This document shows, piece after piece, positions 1-9,710 of a stretch of 64,000 nt of DNA. The stretch comes from Endothia cerciana. Taxonomy: Eukaryota; Ascomycota; Sordariomycetes; Diaporthales; Cryphonectriaceae. The DNA lies in contig JALRMH010000023.1 in NCBI GenBank assembly GCA_026119935.1, positions 62,001 to 126,000 of the forward strand. Direction: 5' to 3'. A program made the translations under genes and the position numbers. How positions within the stretch are numbered: the first letter of the stretch is position 1; the number at the start of each line of letters is the position of its first letter. The notes beneath the pieces are model-generated. The model did not search any database, was not told the DNA's origin, and saw only the letters and a program-made list of their open reading frames with translations.

Positions 1-1218
1 CGAGACTTGGAGCTCTGTCAAGGTGGCCCGCTGAGGAGACCTCGTGCCCCGTCTGGAAGCGGTTCCTCATCATCAGACACATCGATAGAAGAAAAAGAAA
101 GTCGAAACGTTGACGAACCCAAGACTGACTCCCGCTGGAAGACCTCACGCCCCCCGCACACCCCTCCCTCCGGGTCGGGCGCGGCGTGATCTGGAAGCGG
201 TCGCAGTCAGGCTGGAAGATCCTCCGCCCTAGCTTTGACGGCCCTGCGCCCCGGCTGCCTATCTCAACGGGGGACCCGGTTGCCATGTTCGGTGGTGACG
301 GGTCCGAGATAAGGAGTTCGTGTGCCGGGATGATGTTCCCAAGATCGAGACCGCGCGCCCCGCGGCAGCACCTTGGCTTTCCGCCGTGTGCCTCCCTCCC
401 GCCACCGCGACCCGAGCTCCCGCACCACGCGGCGGTCGAGCGCAGAGGTAAGCGAGCGCCGAGGGAGGCCGGCCGATGAGCCCGCTGGGGTGGGACGCCG
501 CGCAGGTCTCCTGGGAATGCAGTAGTGCTTCGCTGGGGTGTTGAGGATGTTGAACGAACAAGCCCTTCATAATGCCGAGAGTAGGGCGCTGGAGTTGGGA
601 AAGCACCGCGGCAGGCCCGGGGCACGTCGATTTATCAGATGGTAGCCACGGGTTCTTGGCCGCGTTGTACCGGAAGTTTCGTGGAGGTTCTGTCGCTGCG
701 AGGACTGTCCGTTCTCGTCAGGCGTTGCACATCATGGACGCCTCAAGGCTCGGTGTCGAAGCGCACAGGACCTCGGAAACAGGCTCCAGTATTCAACGGG
801 GATGCTGCAGTGACAGTAGATTAGGCAACCGTCAATGATATGTCCTTAACCCCCTTGATCGATCTTGTCGTATTGTCGTATTTCACCTCGTCTGTGTGAT
901 CCCTCAAATACAGTTCCGCCCGTGACCCGCCATCTCTGCTGTCCGCGTAGCACCAAGCTTTGACGTGCACAGATCCGGTCAAGACAGCGCTACGGCTCGT
1001 AGCCATGATATCGTGCTAGTACGACTGAACATGAACCACGAGGGCATCATTCAAGCCTGCTGCTGATTATTCTTCCCGTGTCTCTTGTGGAGGGAGTCCC
1101 ACCCGGACGCGCGTGGGTGGGTGGGTCTCGGGCACCCGCGTGCAGAAATTTTCTTCCACCACCTTGGCGATATAATCCTCCTTCTTCAAGGCTGCTTCAA
1201 CCAAAGCGTCTTCGAGGC
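1..1218. other. No recognisable gene
   Basis: Several short open frames cross this stretch on both strands, but none shows a family motif, a consistent splice pattern or a credible start. The first 600 bases are GC-rich and contain two similar bits of text around 50 and 190 (a 'tctggaagcggt' string in each), which may be a decayed repeat. I assign nothing here. Confidence 0.5.
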
Positions 1219-1255
1219 GCCCGGCTAGCTCAATCGGTAGAGCGTGAGACTCTTA

Positions 1256-1274
1256 CAGAGTTTCCGATTCTGAA
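1256..1274 (+). other. Canonical tRNA intron (position 37/38)
   Basis: This 19-nt segment lies one base 3' of the CTT anticodon, where eukaryotic tRNA introns removed by the tRNA splicing endonuclease lie. Its removal restores a 7-nt anticodon loop and a 5-bp stem. Confidence 0.8.
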
Positions 1275-1290
1275 ATCTCAAGGTTGTGGG

Positions 1291-1358
1291 GTATGTTATA
1301 CATAAACGGGTCCCATCGTGTGGTTCTATCATTATCCATGGTCTAACAACTCCTCCAG
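1291..1358 (+). other. Spliceosomal-type intron candidate inside the tRNA T-arm
   Basis: The 68-nt segment starts GTATGT, has TCTAAC at 1342-1347 and ends CCTCCAG. These are the 5' splice site, branch point and 3' splice site consensus of the mRNA introns seen elsewhere in this window. Precise excision joins GTGGG to TTCGACC and restores a perfect T-stem and 7-nt T-loop. Because a G is present at both ends, the boundary can slide by one base. It contains no run of four T, so it would not terminate polymerase III. Confidence 0.75.
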
Positions 1359-1378
1359 TTCGACCCCCACGTCGGGCT

Positions 1379-3681
1379 CAATTCCCGTCGATATCCGGTT
1401 ATTTCTTGCCATGTTCTCTTGTGTGTGCTTTATATTCGTTCATCCTCCTTGTTCCCAAAATGTATATAGCTGAAGCTCGAACAGATACTTCATACTGAGA
1501 GGAAATCTTTGTGTCGGGTTCCTGTCGACATGTGTGCATGGGACGCGCCCCCGGTGAAGGTTCGTCCAGGCGCCTTTCTTTTCTTTTCTTGTTTCAAAAA
1601 TTAAAAATTAAAAAAATAAGGAGAAGGAGGGGAAGAAAACTCCTGAAAAGAAGTACTTCTTATTTGGCGTTCGATCATGTGCTTAAACAGACCAAGGCCT
1701 TCAAAGTGATGATATGGATGAGTGAAGAAGTCGCTCTCGGGGATGCCCGACCACAGGACTGTGGCCAGCAGCGAGCCTTGTGAGCAACCTAGACTCTACA
1801 AGAGCACTAGAGCAGTCTAATTAAATGCCCATCCGGCCACCTTACACTGTTACTCGATCCGTTCGGGTCGCCGTAGGCGGGCGACCTTAGCTCTGTGATC
1901 ACCACAGCTCTTCCGTCGCCTCTCCTCAAGGCAAAGGGCAGAGGTTTCAGTATCGTAAACCGTATCCCTCTTGTCCTTCCTAGATCGACCTTGTAGAAGG
2001 CAGTAGCATTTGTATGTGTGCAGCAGAGTCTAATCAAATTCTATCTGCACGAACGCAGACCAGACAAGTAAACCCAGCCTTCAATGGGCGACTGAAACAG
2101 AGGATGGCTGGACCTTGGACAACACACGTCTCGTACCCAGGGAAGTATCAGTTTTCTTCCCTCATGACTATTGAATTGTGCTTGAGCCTCCTCTGCTGGC
2201 GTCTTTGTATGAGGTGGTGCTCGGCGTTGCGAGGCTACAAACAATATTCTGTTATGGTAGGTGATGAGCTACGGAATCCCAGCAGCATGGCTACGTGTTC
2301 TCAATTATCTGGCCTGGATTTCATTCAGAACCCCCTTGGTATGCCAGGACATTCCCTCCAGGACCATGCTGATCAGGCTGTTATGTACGAGAGCCGTAAG
2401 CAGCAAAAAGGACCTGTTGACCGAAAGAATCAATCACTGTTCCAGAGCGTCTCAACAGCCGCCGGCTGCGATGCTCCATCTATACCCAGGTGGCTTTGCC
2501 AATACCAGCCTTGGGTATCGTTACGGATGTCCCTCTCATTGCCGTCCCGATTCTTCGGGATTAAGTCACGGTGAGAAGGCATATGTGGTTTCGTAGTGAT
2601 CTGCGCTTATTATGTCAGGGAAGCCCTTCAGTCCACGCCTCTCTCGGGCAAGGGCCTCAGTCGTATCTATATTAACTCCGGGACGCGGGTCCTCTGCATG
2701 GTCACACCTGCTTCTTCTGGTCTTCAGGACTGATATATGTACCGCGGCATCACGTCTTCAAGGTCCAGTGCCAGTTGGCTATTCGGCGTTGCCTGTACGG
2801 GACAAAGGGACGGGGCGCCGCGTCCCAGCCCTCCTGGACTCCTCTGGCCATGTCAGTGTTGACACTAGGGACACCTGATGTAAACCAACGGCGCTTTGGA
2901 TTCAGGCCCGCCACGGCGAACACAGCTTACAGACAGATCAGTGTTTGTGGGGGTTTCTGACAAGAGGAAGAAGGAGGGTGCAACCGCCAGACCGATAGTC
3001 CCCAGCGGCAGAGGTTCTGATGCCCATAGCACGGCGCCAGCGCTTATCGGGCCAGGCTCGGCGGCATCGTATGGGTCGAGTCCGAGGAGCGGGATATCTG
3101 AGATCTCGCCAGGCCGCCGCGTGATCTCGTGAACGCCACGGACTGTTGTGCCCCTAATGCGTGGCAGCGGACAACACTCGACCCAGGCGCCACCCAGGGG
3201 CTTGAAGACGATTGGAGCGGGTAAATGTGCTGGGTAAGGGTGTCCTGAACGGGCTCCAGGCGGCTCTTGAGGCCTACTTTAACCGCTGCTAGTGACGTGA
3301 CAGCCGCTGCGACGGTGGGGGGGGGGGGGGGGGCGGGATCCTGGAATAAACCCCCGCAGTGAGCGACTGAAAAGCACCCAGAATGGACGGGCACGCGCTT
3401 TCCAGAGGACCCGTGGTCCTCGGAGAACATCCAGAACCGCAGCATCTATATATCTTGCTCTGAGGAGGAGTCGACCCACGTGAACATACCCGTGCTGTGC
3501 TGCTCTGCCTCGCTTGCTGAAATCTGAGTATCGTCGACATCACGTCACCAGGACCCACTGGAAGACCGCGACCTGTCCCCCCTCGGCGACGTCCACACCA
3601 CCTCCTAGGAACGGACTGGCTCTCGCCGAGACTCAAAATCCCGAAAGCACCAGCTGCCGTTGGCACGCGTACTCTGTGAAG
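1379..3681. other. Intergenic, no recognisable gene
   Basis: Short frames only, none with a family motif. The stretch holds the distant 3' flank of the tRNA, an A/T-rich patch near 1600-1660 and a run of 17 G at 3317-3333. The last few hundred bases should include the promoter of the xylitol dehydrogenase gene. No TATA element stands out. Confidence 0.5.
3317..3333 (+). repeat. Homopolymer G17
   Basis: Seventeen consecutive G bases. Similar G or C runs of about 10 or more recur in the intergenic sequence of this window. Confidence 0.9.
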
Positions 3682-4808
3682 ATGGAGGGCAGATCTGTGA
3701 GCCGAGTCGTTATCCCAGCGCCCATGGTACAGCACGACTGATCCCACGGCAGAACCTCTCCTTCATTCTCAACAAGCCCCTGGACGTCGGCTTCGCCGAG
3801 CGGCCCGTCCCCAAGCTCAGCTCCCCCCACGAGGTCCTCGTCGCCATCACATGGACCGGCATCTGCGGGTCCGACGTGCACTACTGGCAGCACGGGGGCA
3901 TCGGGTCCTTCGTCGTCAAGGAGCCCATGGTGCTGGGCCACGAGTCCGCGGGCGTCGTCGCGCAGGTGGGCGAGGCCGTCACCAGCCTGAAGGTGGGCGA
4001 CCGCGTGGCGGTGGAGCCCGGCTACCCGTGCCGCCGCTGCGAGCACTGCCTCAGGGGCAAGTACAACCTGTGCCAGAAGATGGTCTTCGCGGCCACGCCG
4101 CCCGTCCACGGGACCCTGACGGGCTTCTACGCGGCGCCCGAGGACTTCTGCTACAAGCTGCCCGAGGGCGTCTCGCTGCAGGAGGGCGCGCTGCTCGAGC
4201 CGACGGCCGTGGGCGTGCACATCGTCCGCCAGGCAAAGGTGCAGCCCGGCCAGAGCGTGGTGGTGATGGGCGCGGGGCCGGTGGGGCTGCTGTGCGGCGC
4301 CGTGGCCAAGGCCTACGGCGCGAGCACCGTCGTGCAGGTCGACATCGTCCAGTCGAAGCTGGACTTCGCCAGGGGCTTCTGCGCCACGCACACGTACCTC
4401 TCGCAGCGGGTCAGCGCCGAGGAGAACGCCGCCAATATCAAGGAGACGTGCGGTCTGCCCGACGGCGCGGATGTGGTCATCGACGCGTCGGGGGCGGAGC
4501 CGAGCATCCAGGCGTCGATCCACACGCTCAAGGTCGGCGGGACATACGTCCAGGGCGGCATGGGCAAGGCGGATATCACATTCCCGATCATGGCGTTTGC
4601 TATCAAGGAGGCGGCGGCGTACGGGTCGTTCCGGTACAACGCCGGTGATTACAAGCTTGCGGTGGAGCTGGTCGCGAGCGGCAAGATCGCCGTGAAGAAG
4701 CTGATCTCGGGACAGGTGCCGTTCGAGAAGGCCGAGGAGGCATTCAAGAAGGTGCTAGAGGGAAAGGTCATCAAGATGTTGATTGCAGGGCCGAACGAGA
4801 AGATCTGA
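3682..4808 (+). CDS. xdhA: Xylitol dehydrogenase (D-xylulose reductase), NAD-dependent
   Basis: Oxidises xylitol to D-xylulose in the fungal pentose catabolic pathway, in the cytosol. Model: exon 1 3682-3696, intron 3697-3752 (GTGAGC, branch CTGAT, CAG), exon 2 3753-4808, giving 356 residues, the usual family length. The first exon codes only five residues. The reading frame also runs upstream without it, but no ATG lies there. It is a zinc-dependent medium-chain dehydrogenase. Catalytic zinc ligands are Cys43, His68 and Glu69, and structural zinc ligands are Cys98, Cys101, Cys104 and Cys112. The Rossmann motif GAGPVG is at 178-183, followed by Asp202, which favours NAD over NADP. L-arabinitol dehydrogenase and sorbitol dehydrogenase are close relatives, but the short N-terminus and overall text fit xylitol dehydrogenase best. 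Its neighbours do not suggest a sugar cluster. Confidence 0.9.
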
Positions 4809-5374
4809 GGATGAGGGGCCACTCCTGAGCCTGCATTGCCTGCTAGGCTGCTGCGAAACAAGAACGGGAACGCACCAGCAGCTATAGCATGCAAGAAACC
4901 TACCAAAACTTATTAGAAACGTTAAGATCATCAACACGCGGAAGCAAACGTATCTGGCAATCTAAGAAGGGTTTTTGGACCGTCTGAGTTGCCGTGAAGT
5001 CTACAACCAGACATAGGTATGTACCTGTCACTCCTGTGACGGTCCCTTGACGTAAGCATTGTTGATATTCACATTTGCCCGTTCGAGAAAACAGTCCAAA
5101 AAAGGAGACGAACATGCCTGCCAAACAAAAGTAGTGGCGTGCAAACGGTGGTGCAGCGATAAGGCCAACCTTATTGATGTAGAGGTTAGCAAAAGGGGGA
5201 CCCTGCTAGGCTAAGTATCACGTCGCTCTCTTACTCGTGCTTCGCCCGCCTGTACCTACACTGCAATACCCCTTGCTCCCTACTTTACCTCTCTTCTTGA
5301 GAAGAGGGCATAAAATGGCCAGAACCCGACAAGACAAAACAGCAAAGACGTAGGCCAAATCACCAAAACAATGT

Positions 5375-5454
5375 TGATCCAGGTTGGGTTCGAACCAACG
5401 ACCTTCAGCGTAATTTTTGTAAAGCTGCTGCGCTAACCGCTGCGCCACAGGACC
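5375..5454 (-). tRNA. tRNA, probably Val(TAC), with a 7-nt intron
   Basis: The reverse strand folds as a cloverleaf: acceptor 5454-5448 with 5382-5376 (one T-T mismatch and one G-T pair), D-arm GCGC/GCGC, anticodon stem GCAGC/GCTGA (outermost pair G-A is mismatched), and T-arm GTTGG TTCGAAC CCAAC. With T at 33 and A at 37 the anticodon reads TAC, followed by a 7-nt intron (AAAATTA) at position 37/38. Box A (TGGCGCAGCGG) and box B (GGTTCGAACCC) are intact, and a TTTT terminator lies about 12 bases past the 3' end. The two mismatches leave some doubt about the identity and about whether the gene is fully functional. Confidence 0.65.
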
Positions 5455-6220
5455 CAGAAATTGTGAACATCTTTGGTAAAACCAAACACTATATAACTTG
5501 TAGATTCTATCCAGATTTGAGATCAACCACCGTCTGTCGTAGGCTTCCCAAGTTGCTCTTGGAAATTGCTGCGGTTCATATATACGTATATATAGGTATC
5601 ATGCTTAAATGCAACTTTCCCTCTGCTTTCGAACATTTATCCTTTGTACCTGCCCCTCTGCTGACCCAATTCAGATCACCCCGAACTGTTGGATCCTTCG
5701 ATATCGTAACGCCGGAAATTCGAAAACCCCCCAGAGCCTCGCCTGGAACTGCGGGAGTTTCTCACCTCTCTCCATACGGGGTGTCGTGGGGTGTTATTTT
5801 GATCTTGCTTCCTGTAGCGCTCAGTTATAGTACCGTCAGGCGAATTTCCGCCAATCTGAAGCGGTCCATAGTATGTTTCGTCCCAAAGCGTCGGGTTGGC
5901 ACGAGATTAACAAGGGCCGCAGCAGGATGCGATGTTTCGTTTTGACTGTTTGGTCCCCACAACCTCCATGCGGCTCGGCGCCGAGGTGGATCGCCAGACA
6001 TCATGGGTTGCTTCAGCTTAAACAACAGCAGGCCAGGTACATCGCCACAGCATCGTCTCGACTGTGGGGCCACATGCACATGGTATGCCAGGGGGCTCAA
6101 CGGATCTCGTTTTGGTATGAGAGCCCTCAGGGGTGGAATACGGCGCCACGGAGATGGCATCATGGGTGATGGAATAATCTGGCCCCACGCAAGGAGCGCG
6201 GAAGTGCTGGACACATTTGA

Positions 6221-6228
6221 TAAATATA
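6221..6228 (+). promoter_or_regulatory. TATA-like element of the eqolisin-like gene
   Basis: TAAATATA lies 160 bases upstream of the chosen ATG and is followed by a C/T-rich leader with CTTTCTTTCTTCC text, typical of well-expressed fungal genes. The assignment rests on position and sequence only. Confidence 0.35.
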
Positions 6229-6388
6229 CAGCCCGTTGTTCCCCAAAGATACCCTCACCAAGCCATCTCGTCAGGTGTCTTCTCTCATCCCATCCAACCC
6301 ATGTCCTCTTTCTTTCTTCCTCTTGCCAGCCAACTTTTACATTCGCTACCGGCAGTGCCGACGCTCTCTTTCACAACATACACCCAAG

Positions 6389-7564
6389 ATGACTTTCTCA
6401 CGCAGCGCCCTCTCCGCCCTGGCGGCCGCTATCACCGTCGCCAAGGTCCAGGCTGCCGATGGCCCTGCCTTCAGCACTGGCCCCACCTCTTCCGACACCT
6501 ACATCGTCGAGTCCTGGGCCACCCTCACCCTTCCCGATGTCCCATCTGACAATTCTGGCGACCTGTCGCTCTGGGTCGGCATGGGCACCTCCAACGGCGA
6601 TCTGATCCAGTCGATTGCCGAGAACTACGACAGCTCAGACTGGAGCCTGTACGCCTACACGCTCGTGGAGACGAGCTCCACCTCGCAGGAGCCCATCCAG
6701 GCCTCCGGCTCAACTGGCTCTGCCGGAACCGCCGTCACATTCCATTACCTATACGATGACACCACCGGCAACTACACCCAGGACGTCATCGTGGACGGCA
6801 CCGTCATCTCGACGCTGTCCACCAGCGATGGCAAGGCTGAGGGCTGGGGCTCAGCTGTTGAGTGCGCTGCTGAGGACTGCGGCACCGTCCCCGCCCACAC
6901 CTGGAGCAACGTCTCCATCATCCTGAACGCCGCCTACGCCGACTACATCGACACCCTGGCCCTGGGCACGGATGTCGAGGCCACCATGACCACGAGCGAC
7001 GGCGGTATCACCTGGGAGGTCGGCACCATCCAGATCCCCTCCTGGGATTTCTCCACCGAGTCTGTCGTCGACTCCGACTCCTCGTCCACCACCACCACCT
7101 CCTCCGCTGCTGCCACCACCTCTGGCTCGTCGACCTCGTCATCTTCCTCATCTTACGGCTCTTCTCCATCAGGCACTACAGGCTCCTCGGGCTCCTCCTC
7201 GTCGGGCTCTCCTACCACCGGCTCCAGCAGCGGTACCGGTTCCTACGGGTCGTCTGGCTCGCAGTCCTCCGGGAGCTCCACCGGAGGCTACTCTGGCAGC
7301 GGTTCTTCCACTTGGGGCTCTTCTGGCTCGCAGGCTTCCGGAAGCTCCACTGGGGGCTATCCTGGCAGCGGCTCCTCGACCTGGGGCTCTTCTGGTTCGC
7401 AGGCTTCAGGAAGCTCTTTTGGGGGCTTCCCCGGCAGCGGTTCTTCCACTTGGGGCTCCTCTGGCTCCTCGTCATCCCAGGGTGCCTCTACCTCCTACGG
7501 AAACTCAGACTCTACTTTCCCTTCGTGGAGGCGCTCGAGAATCTCCCGCGCCGGCTCTCACTAA
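6389..7564 (+). CDS. Secreted eqolisin (peptidase G1)-like protein with Ser/Gly repeat tail
   Basis: 391 residues, single exon. The frame is open upstream to 6236, but the ATG at 6389 follows a good context (CCAAGATG) and starts a clear signal peptide (about residues 1-23, ending VQA-AD). Residues 24-230 resemble the glutamic-peptidase fold. A WVGMG motif parallels the family WVGIDG and is followed 12 residues after the Trp by a Gln in LIQS, matching the catalytic Gln. An AVECAAED stretch is a plausible counterpart of the catalytic Glu region. From about residue 231 the protein is Ser/Thr/Gly-rich, with a 23-residue unit (GSGSSTWGSSGSQASGSS...) repeated about three times. The tail ends in basic residues with no hydrophobic GPI signal, so it is probably secreted or cell-wall bound, not GPI anchored. 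Protease activity is inferred. It could also be a non-catalytic concanavalin-like wall protein. Confidence 0.65.
   Translation: MTFSRSALSALAAAITVAKVQAADGPAFSTGPTSSDTYIVESWATLTLPDVPSDNSGDLSLWVGMGTSNGDLIQSIAENYDSSDWSLYAYTLVETSSTSQEPIQASGSTGSAGTAVTFHYLYDDTTGNYTQDVIVDGTVISTLSTSDGKAEGWGSAVECAAEDCGTVPAHTWSNVSIILNAAYADYIDTLALGTDVEATMTTSDGGITWEVGTIQIPSWDFSTESVVDSDSSSTTTTSSAAATTSGSSTSSSSSSYGSSPSGTTGSSGSSSSGSPTTGSSSGTGSYGSSGSQSSGSSTGGYSGSGSSTWGSSGSQASGSSTGGYPGSGSSTWGSSGSQASGSSFGGFPGSGSSTWGSSGSSSSQGASTSYGNSDSTFPSWRRSRISRAGSH
7241..7465 (+). repeat. Coding 69-bp tandem repeat (about 3.3 copies)
   Basis: A diverged first unit at 7241-7303 is followed by two 69-bp copies at 7304-7372 and 7373-7441 and a partial copy to about 7465. 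They encode the 23-residue Ser/Gly/Trp unit in the tail of the eqolisin-like protein. In-frame 69-bp units are prone to copy-number change. Confidence 0.85.
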
Positions 7565-7893
7565 GGAAGAGATGGCCAAGACTCCATCTTTGACCTTTAC
7601 CTGTTGGTTGATGGCTCACTTCTTGTTACATATTAGTTCATCTATGGATACAGACCATACAGCGTGAATATCAGACCTCAAAATTTCTGACCAAGCAAGG
7701 AAAAATCTGATTCTTGTATTGCACCTAGTGATATGTGGCCCTGATCCCCTCCGAAGTCGAAATGCGACGTCTAAGCCCGTCTGTCCTTCTTGAGGTCCTG
7801 TTATTATCTCATGCTTGGTTTGGCAGTCTCCAATCCATTGTCATCTAGTCAAGTCTTACCAGCGGCCTCGAGTCAACACACGACTCGTGCCCA
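7565..7893. other. Convergent intergenic
   Basis: 329 bases between two converging genes. It presumably holds both 3' untranslated regions. No gene or clear terminator motif is visible. Confidence 0.6.
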
Positions 7894-9710
7894 TCAACCT
7901 CGTTTGCTGGTCACTATGACCCACTCGTGTTCCTCGTCCTGCCCGTGGCGATAGTCGTGGCTTGAAGCGGCCTCGCCTCTGACTTCGGCACCTCCAGCGA
8001 CCAGCTCCTCGTCCGAATCCTCTCCTGGTTCCTCTCCTGGTGTGGGATACTTATGAATATTCTTCAGCGCATGTAGAACCTCTTGGCTCAACACTGGAGG
8101 TATCCTTCCATCGCCCTTCAGCGTGCCCAGTCCAGCCATGCTGTACAAGAACCCAAGGAACACAAACGTGTCTTTCCCCACCCCTCCGGGCATGTTCTGA
8201 ACGTCATGGAACTTCCTTCCCGTCTTCCTCACCCACTGCAGCCTATCCGCCTCCCACCTGCGCATCTCCAACACAGGCGGGAGCGGCAGGGCATTCCGGC
8301 CGGCGAACAGCCTCGCCAGCGCCACGGCCTGGTACTCGAAGCTCCTGAACGTCAGCGCCTTCTGGATCCCCACGATGGCCAGCGTCCTGAAGTCGGAGAA
8401 AAACGTGTGCCAGTACGTGTTGATCAGCTTCCCGGCGTCGTAGTCATAGATCTCCCTCCCGTTCCTCTTGGCGTTCCAGAACGAGTAGCTCGGCCTGTAT
8501 CCCGTGCAGTATATGACCTTGTCGATCTCGCCGGGCCCCAGCGTCGTCCCGTCCTCGAACTCGACCGTCCCGTCCGCGCGGTACCGGCTGATGACGGGCT
8601 TCCACTCGATGCCGGGACCGGGCTCGTCGCCCTCAAAGGGGGACTTGTGGCGGCGCGAGTTGTGCACGGGGAGGGCGGCGGTCGTGGTCAGCTCGTTCAT
8701 GATGTCCCACCCGGACGCGGAGTTGCCAATCGTCAGGATGCGCTGGCCCGTGTACACGCTCGGCGAGCGGTAGTACTTGGAGTGGACCACGCGCTCGGGG
8801 AACCTCTGCGTGTAGGCCTCTAGCCCTTCGACGTGCGGGATCTTGAAGCTTTATCAGCGGCTCGTTTGAAAGAAATCTTGACCAGACGAGATGATGCGAT
8901 CAGGAGGGAGGCGGGGTTACCTACATATGGAACTGAGTAGTGCCCGTTGGCAATAATCACTGCGTCGAAGATCTCGGTCCACCATATGTCGACGCGCCGC
9001 AGGACATCGTGTTTGCGGAGTGTCAGTTCCCACCTCTCGAAGCCAGCTCCGGAAGATGTTGGGATCCTGGACACGTCCTCGACGGTAGTACTCAGGACGA
9101 GGTGCTCATCGAGCTTGTGCAGGGCGACGTAGTTCTCCAGGTACTGCCGGGGCACATGATGAGGTGGGAACGGGCCATAAGAAAACCGCTCATCGGAGAA
9201 ACACATTGCTATATCGGGAACGTTTGTTCTTCGTGGACGGGTCAGTGCCGTATCGCCACGCTTCTGGGTGGGCAAATCTCACGTCAAGGAGTTGTAGACC
9301 GGCGTCTTTGAATAACGCTCCTGCTCACTTGGAGCGGTGATTCTCGGGAGGCCATTCGGGATACTCAGTGGTGGATCTATCTCTGGGGGGAGCTTTCCTG
9401 GCTGGACGGGCAATTCCGGGCCTGGGCTCGGGTCGAAGATCCTACTCAGGTGTCAGCCCATGTCATCCAGATGACACGATGTGCCTGTGGGCAGGAAGCC
9501 CGACCATGTTCCACCAGCAGTCTCCCGTCTCTCGAAAACACGGATTCGGTCGAAGTAATTCTCTGCCTTCAGCGCAGCAGCTGTGATCGCCCCTGTATTG
9601 ATTCTCAGCCCAAAGCTTACAAATCCGTGCCCAGAAGCTGCACGAGGTCAAATACCTGAGGCACCGGCTCCGATGATCGCAACGGATTTGATGGACCTGT
9701 CCCCTCCCAT
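7894..9710 (-). CDS. Flavin-containing monooxygenase (FMO-like)
   Basis: An FAD- and NADPH-dependent oxygenase, of unknown substrate, likely acting on an S, N or ketone group. Model on the minus strand: exons 9710-9656, 9592-9505, 9441-9283, 9228-8925 and 8841-7894, giving 517 residues with all phases consistent. Introns are 63, 63, 54 and 83 bp. Three have standard donors and CTGAY branch points. Intron 2 (9442-9504) has a weak GTCGGG donor, but it is the only place that keeps the conserved GGTW. The FAD motif GAGASG is at residues 14-19. The NADPH motif GNSASG is at 241-246. The YCTGY motif at 313-317 parallels the family ATGY. The FMO signature FxGxxxHxxxY is present just before the NADPH motif with Glu in place of Gly (FPERVVHSKYY). 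The start ATG directly precedes the short N-terminus expected for fungal FMOs. Confidence 0.88.

Larger units (their letters stand above)
1219..1378 (+). tRNA. tRNA-Lys(CTT) with two introns
   Basis: After removal of two internal segments the sequence folds as a standard tRNA. The acceptor stem pairs 1219-1225 with 1371-1377, including one G-T pair. The D-arm is GCTC/GAGC. The anticodon stem TGAGA/TCTCA holds loop CTCTTAA with anticodon CTT at 1252-1254. The T-stem GTGGG/CCCAC holds loop TTCGACC. A 19-nt segment (1256-1274) sits between positions 37 and 38, the canonical site for a tRNA intron. A second segment of 68 nt (1291-1358) sits exactly between positions 53 and 54 and has spliceosomal signals. 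Box A (1226-1237) is good. Box B reads GTTCGACCC at 1358-1366 and borrows its first G from the inserted segment. No run of four T follows for about 200 bases, so a normal polymerase III terminator is missing. The gene may be functional, transcribed unusually, or a relic. Confidence 0.85.
4809..6388. other. Intergenic with one tRNA
   Basis: Apart from the minus-strand tRNA at 5375-5454, I see no gene. The last 170 bases are the pyrimidine-rich leader and promoter of the eqolisin-like gene. Confidence 0.5.

Noticed and set aside
8083..8823. Long plus-strand frame opposite the FMO gene
   Set aside because: It is antisense to the well-supported last FMO exon and has the Arg/Pro-rich composition of a shadow frame.
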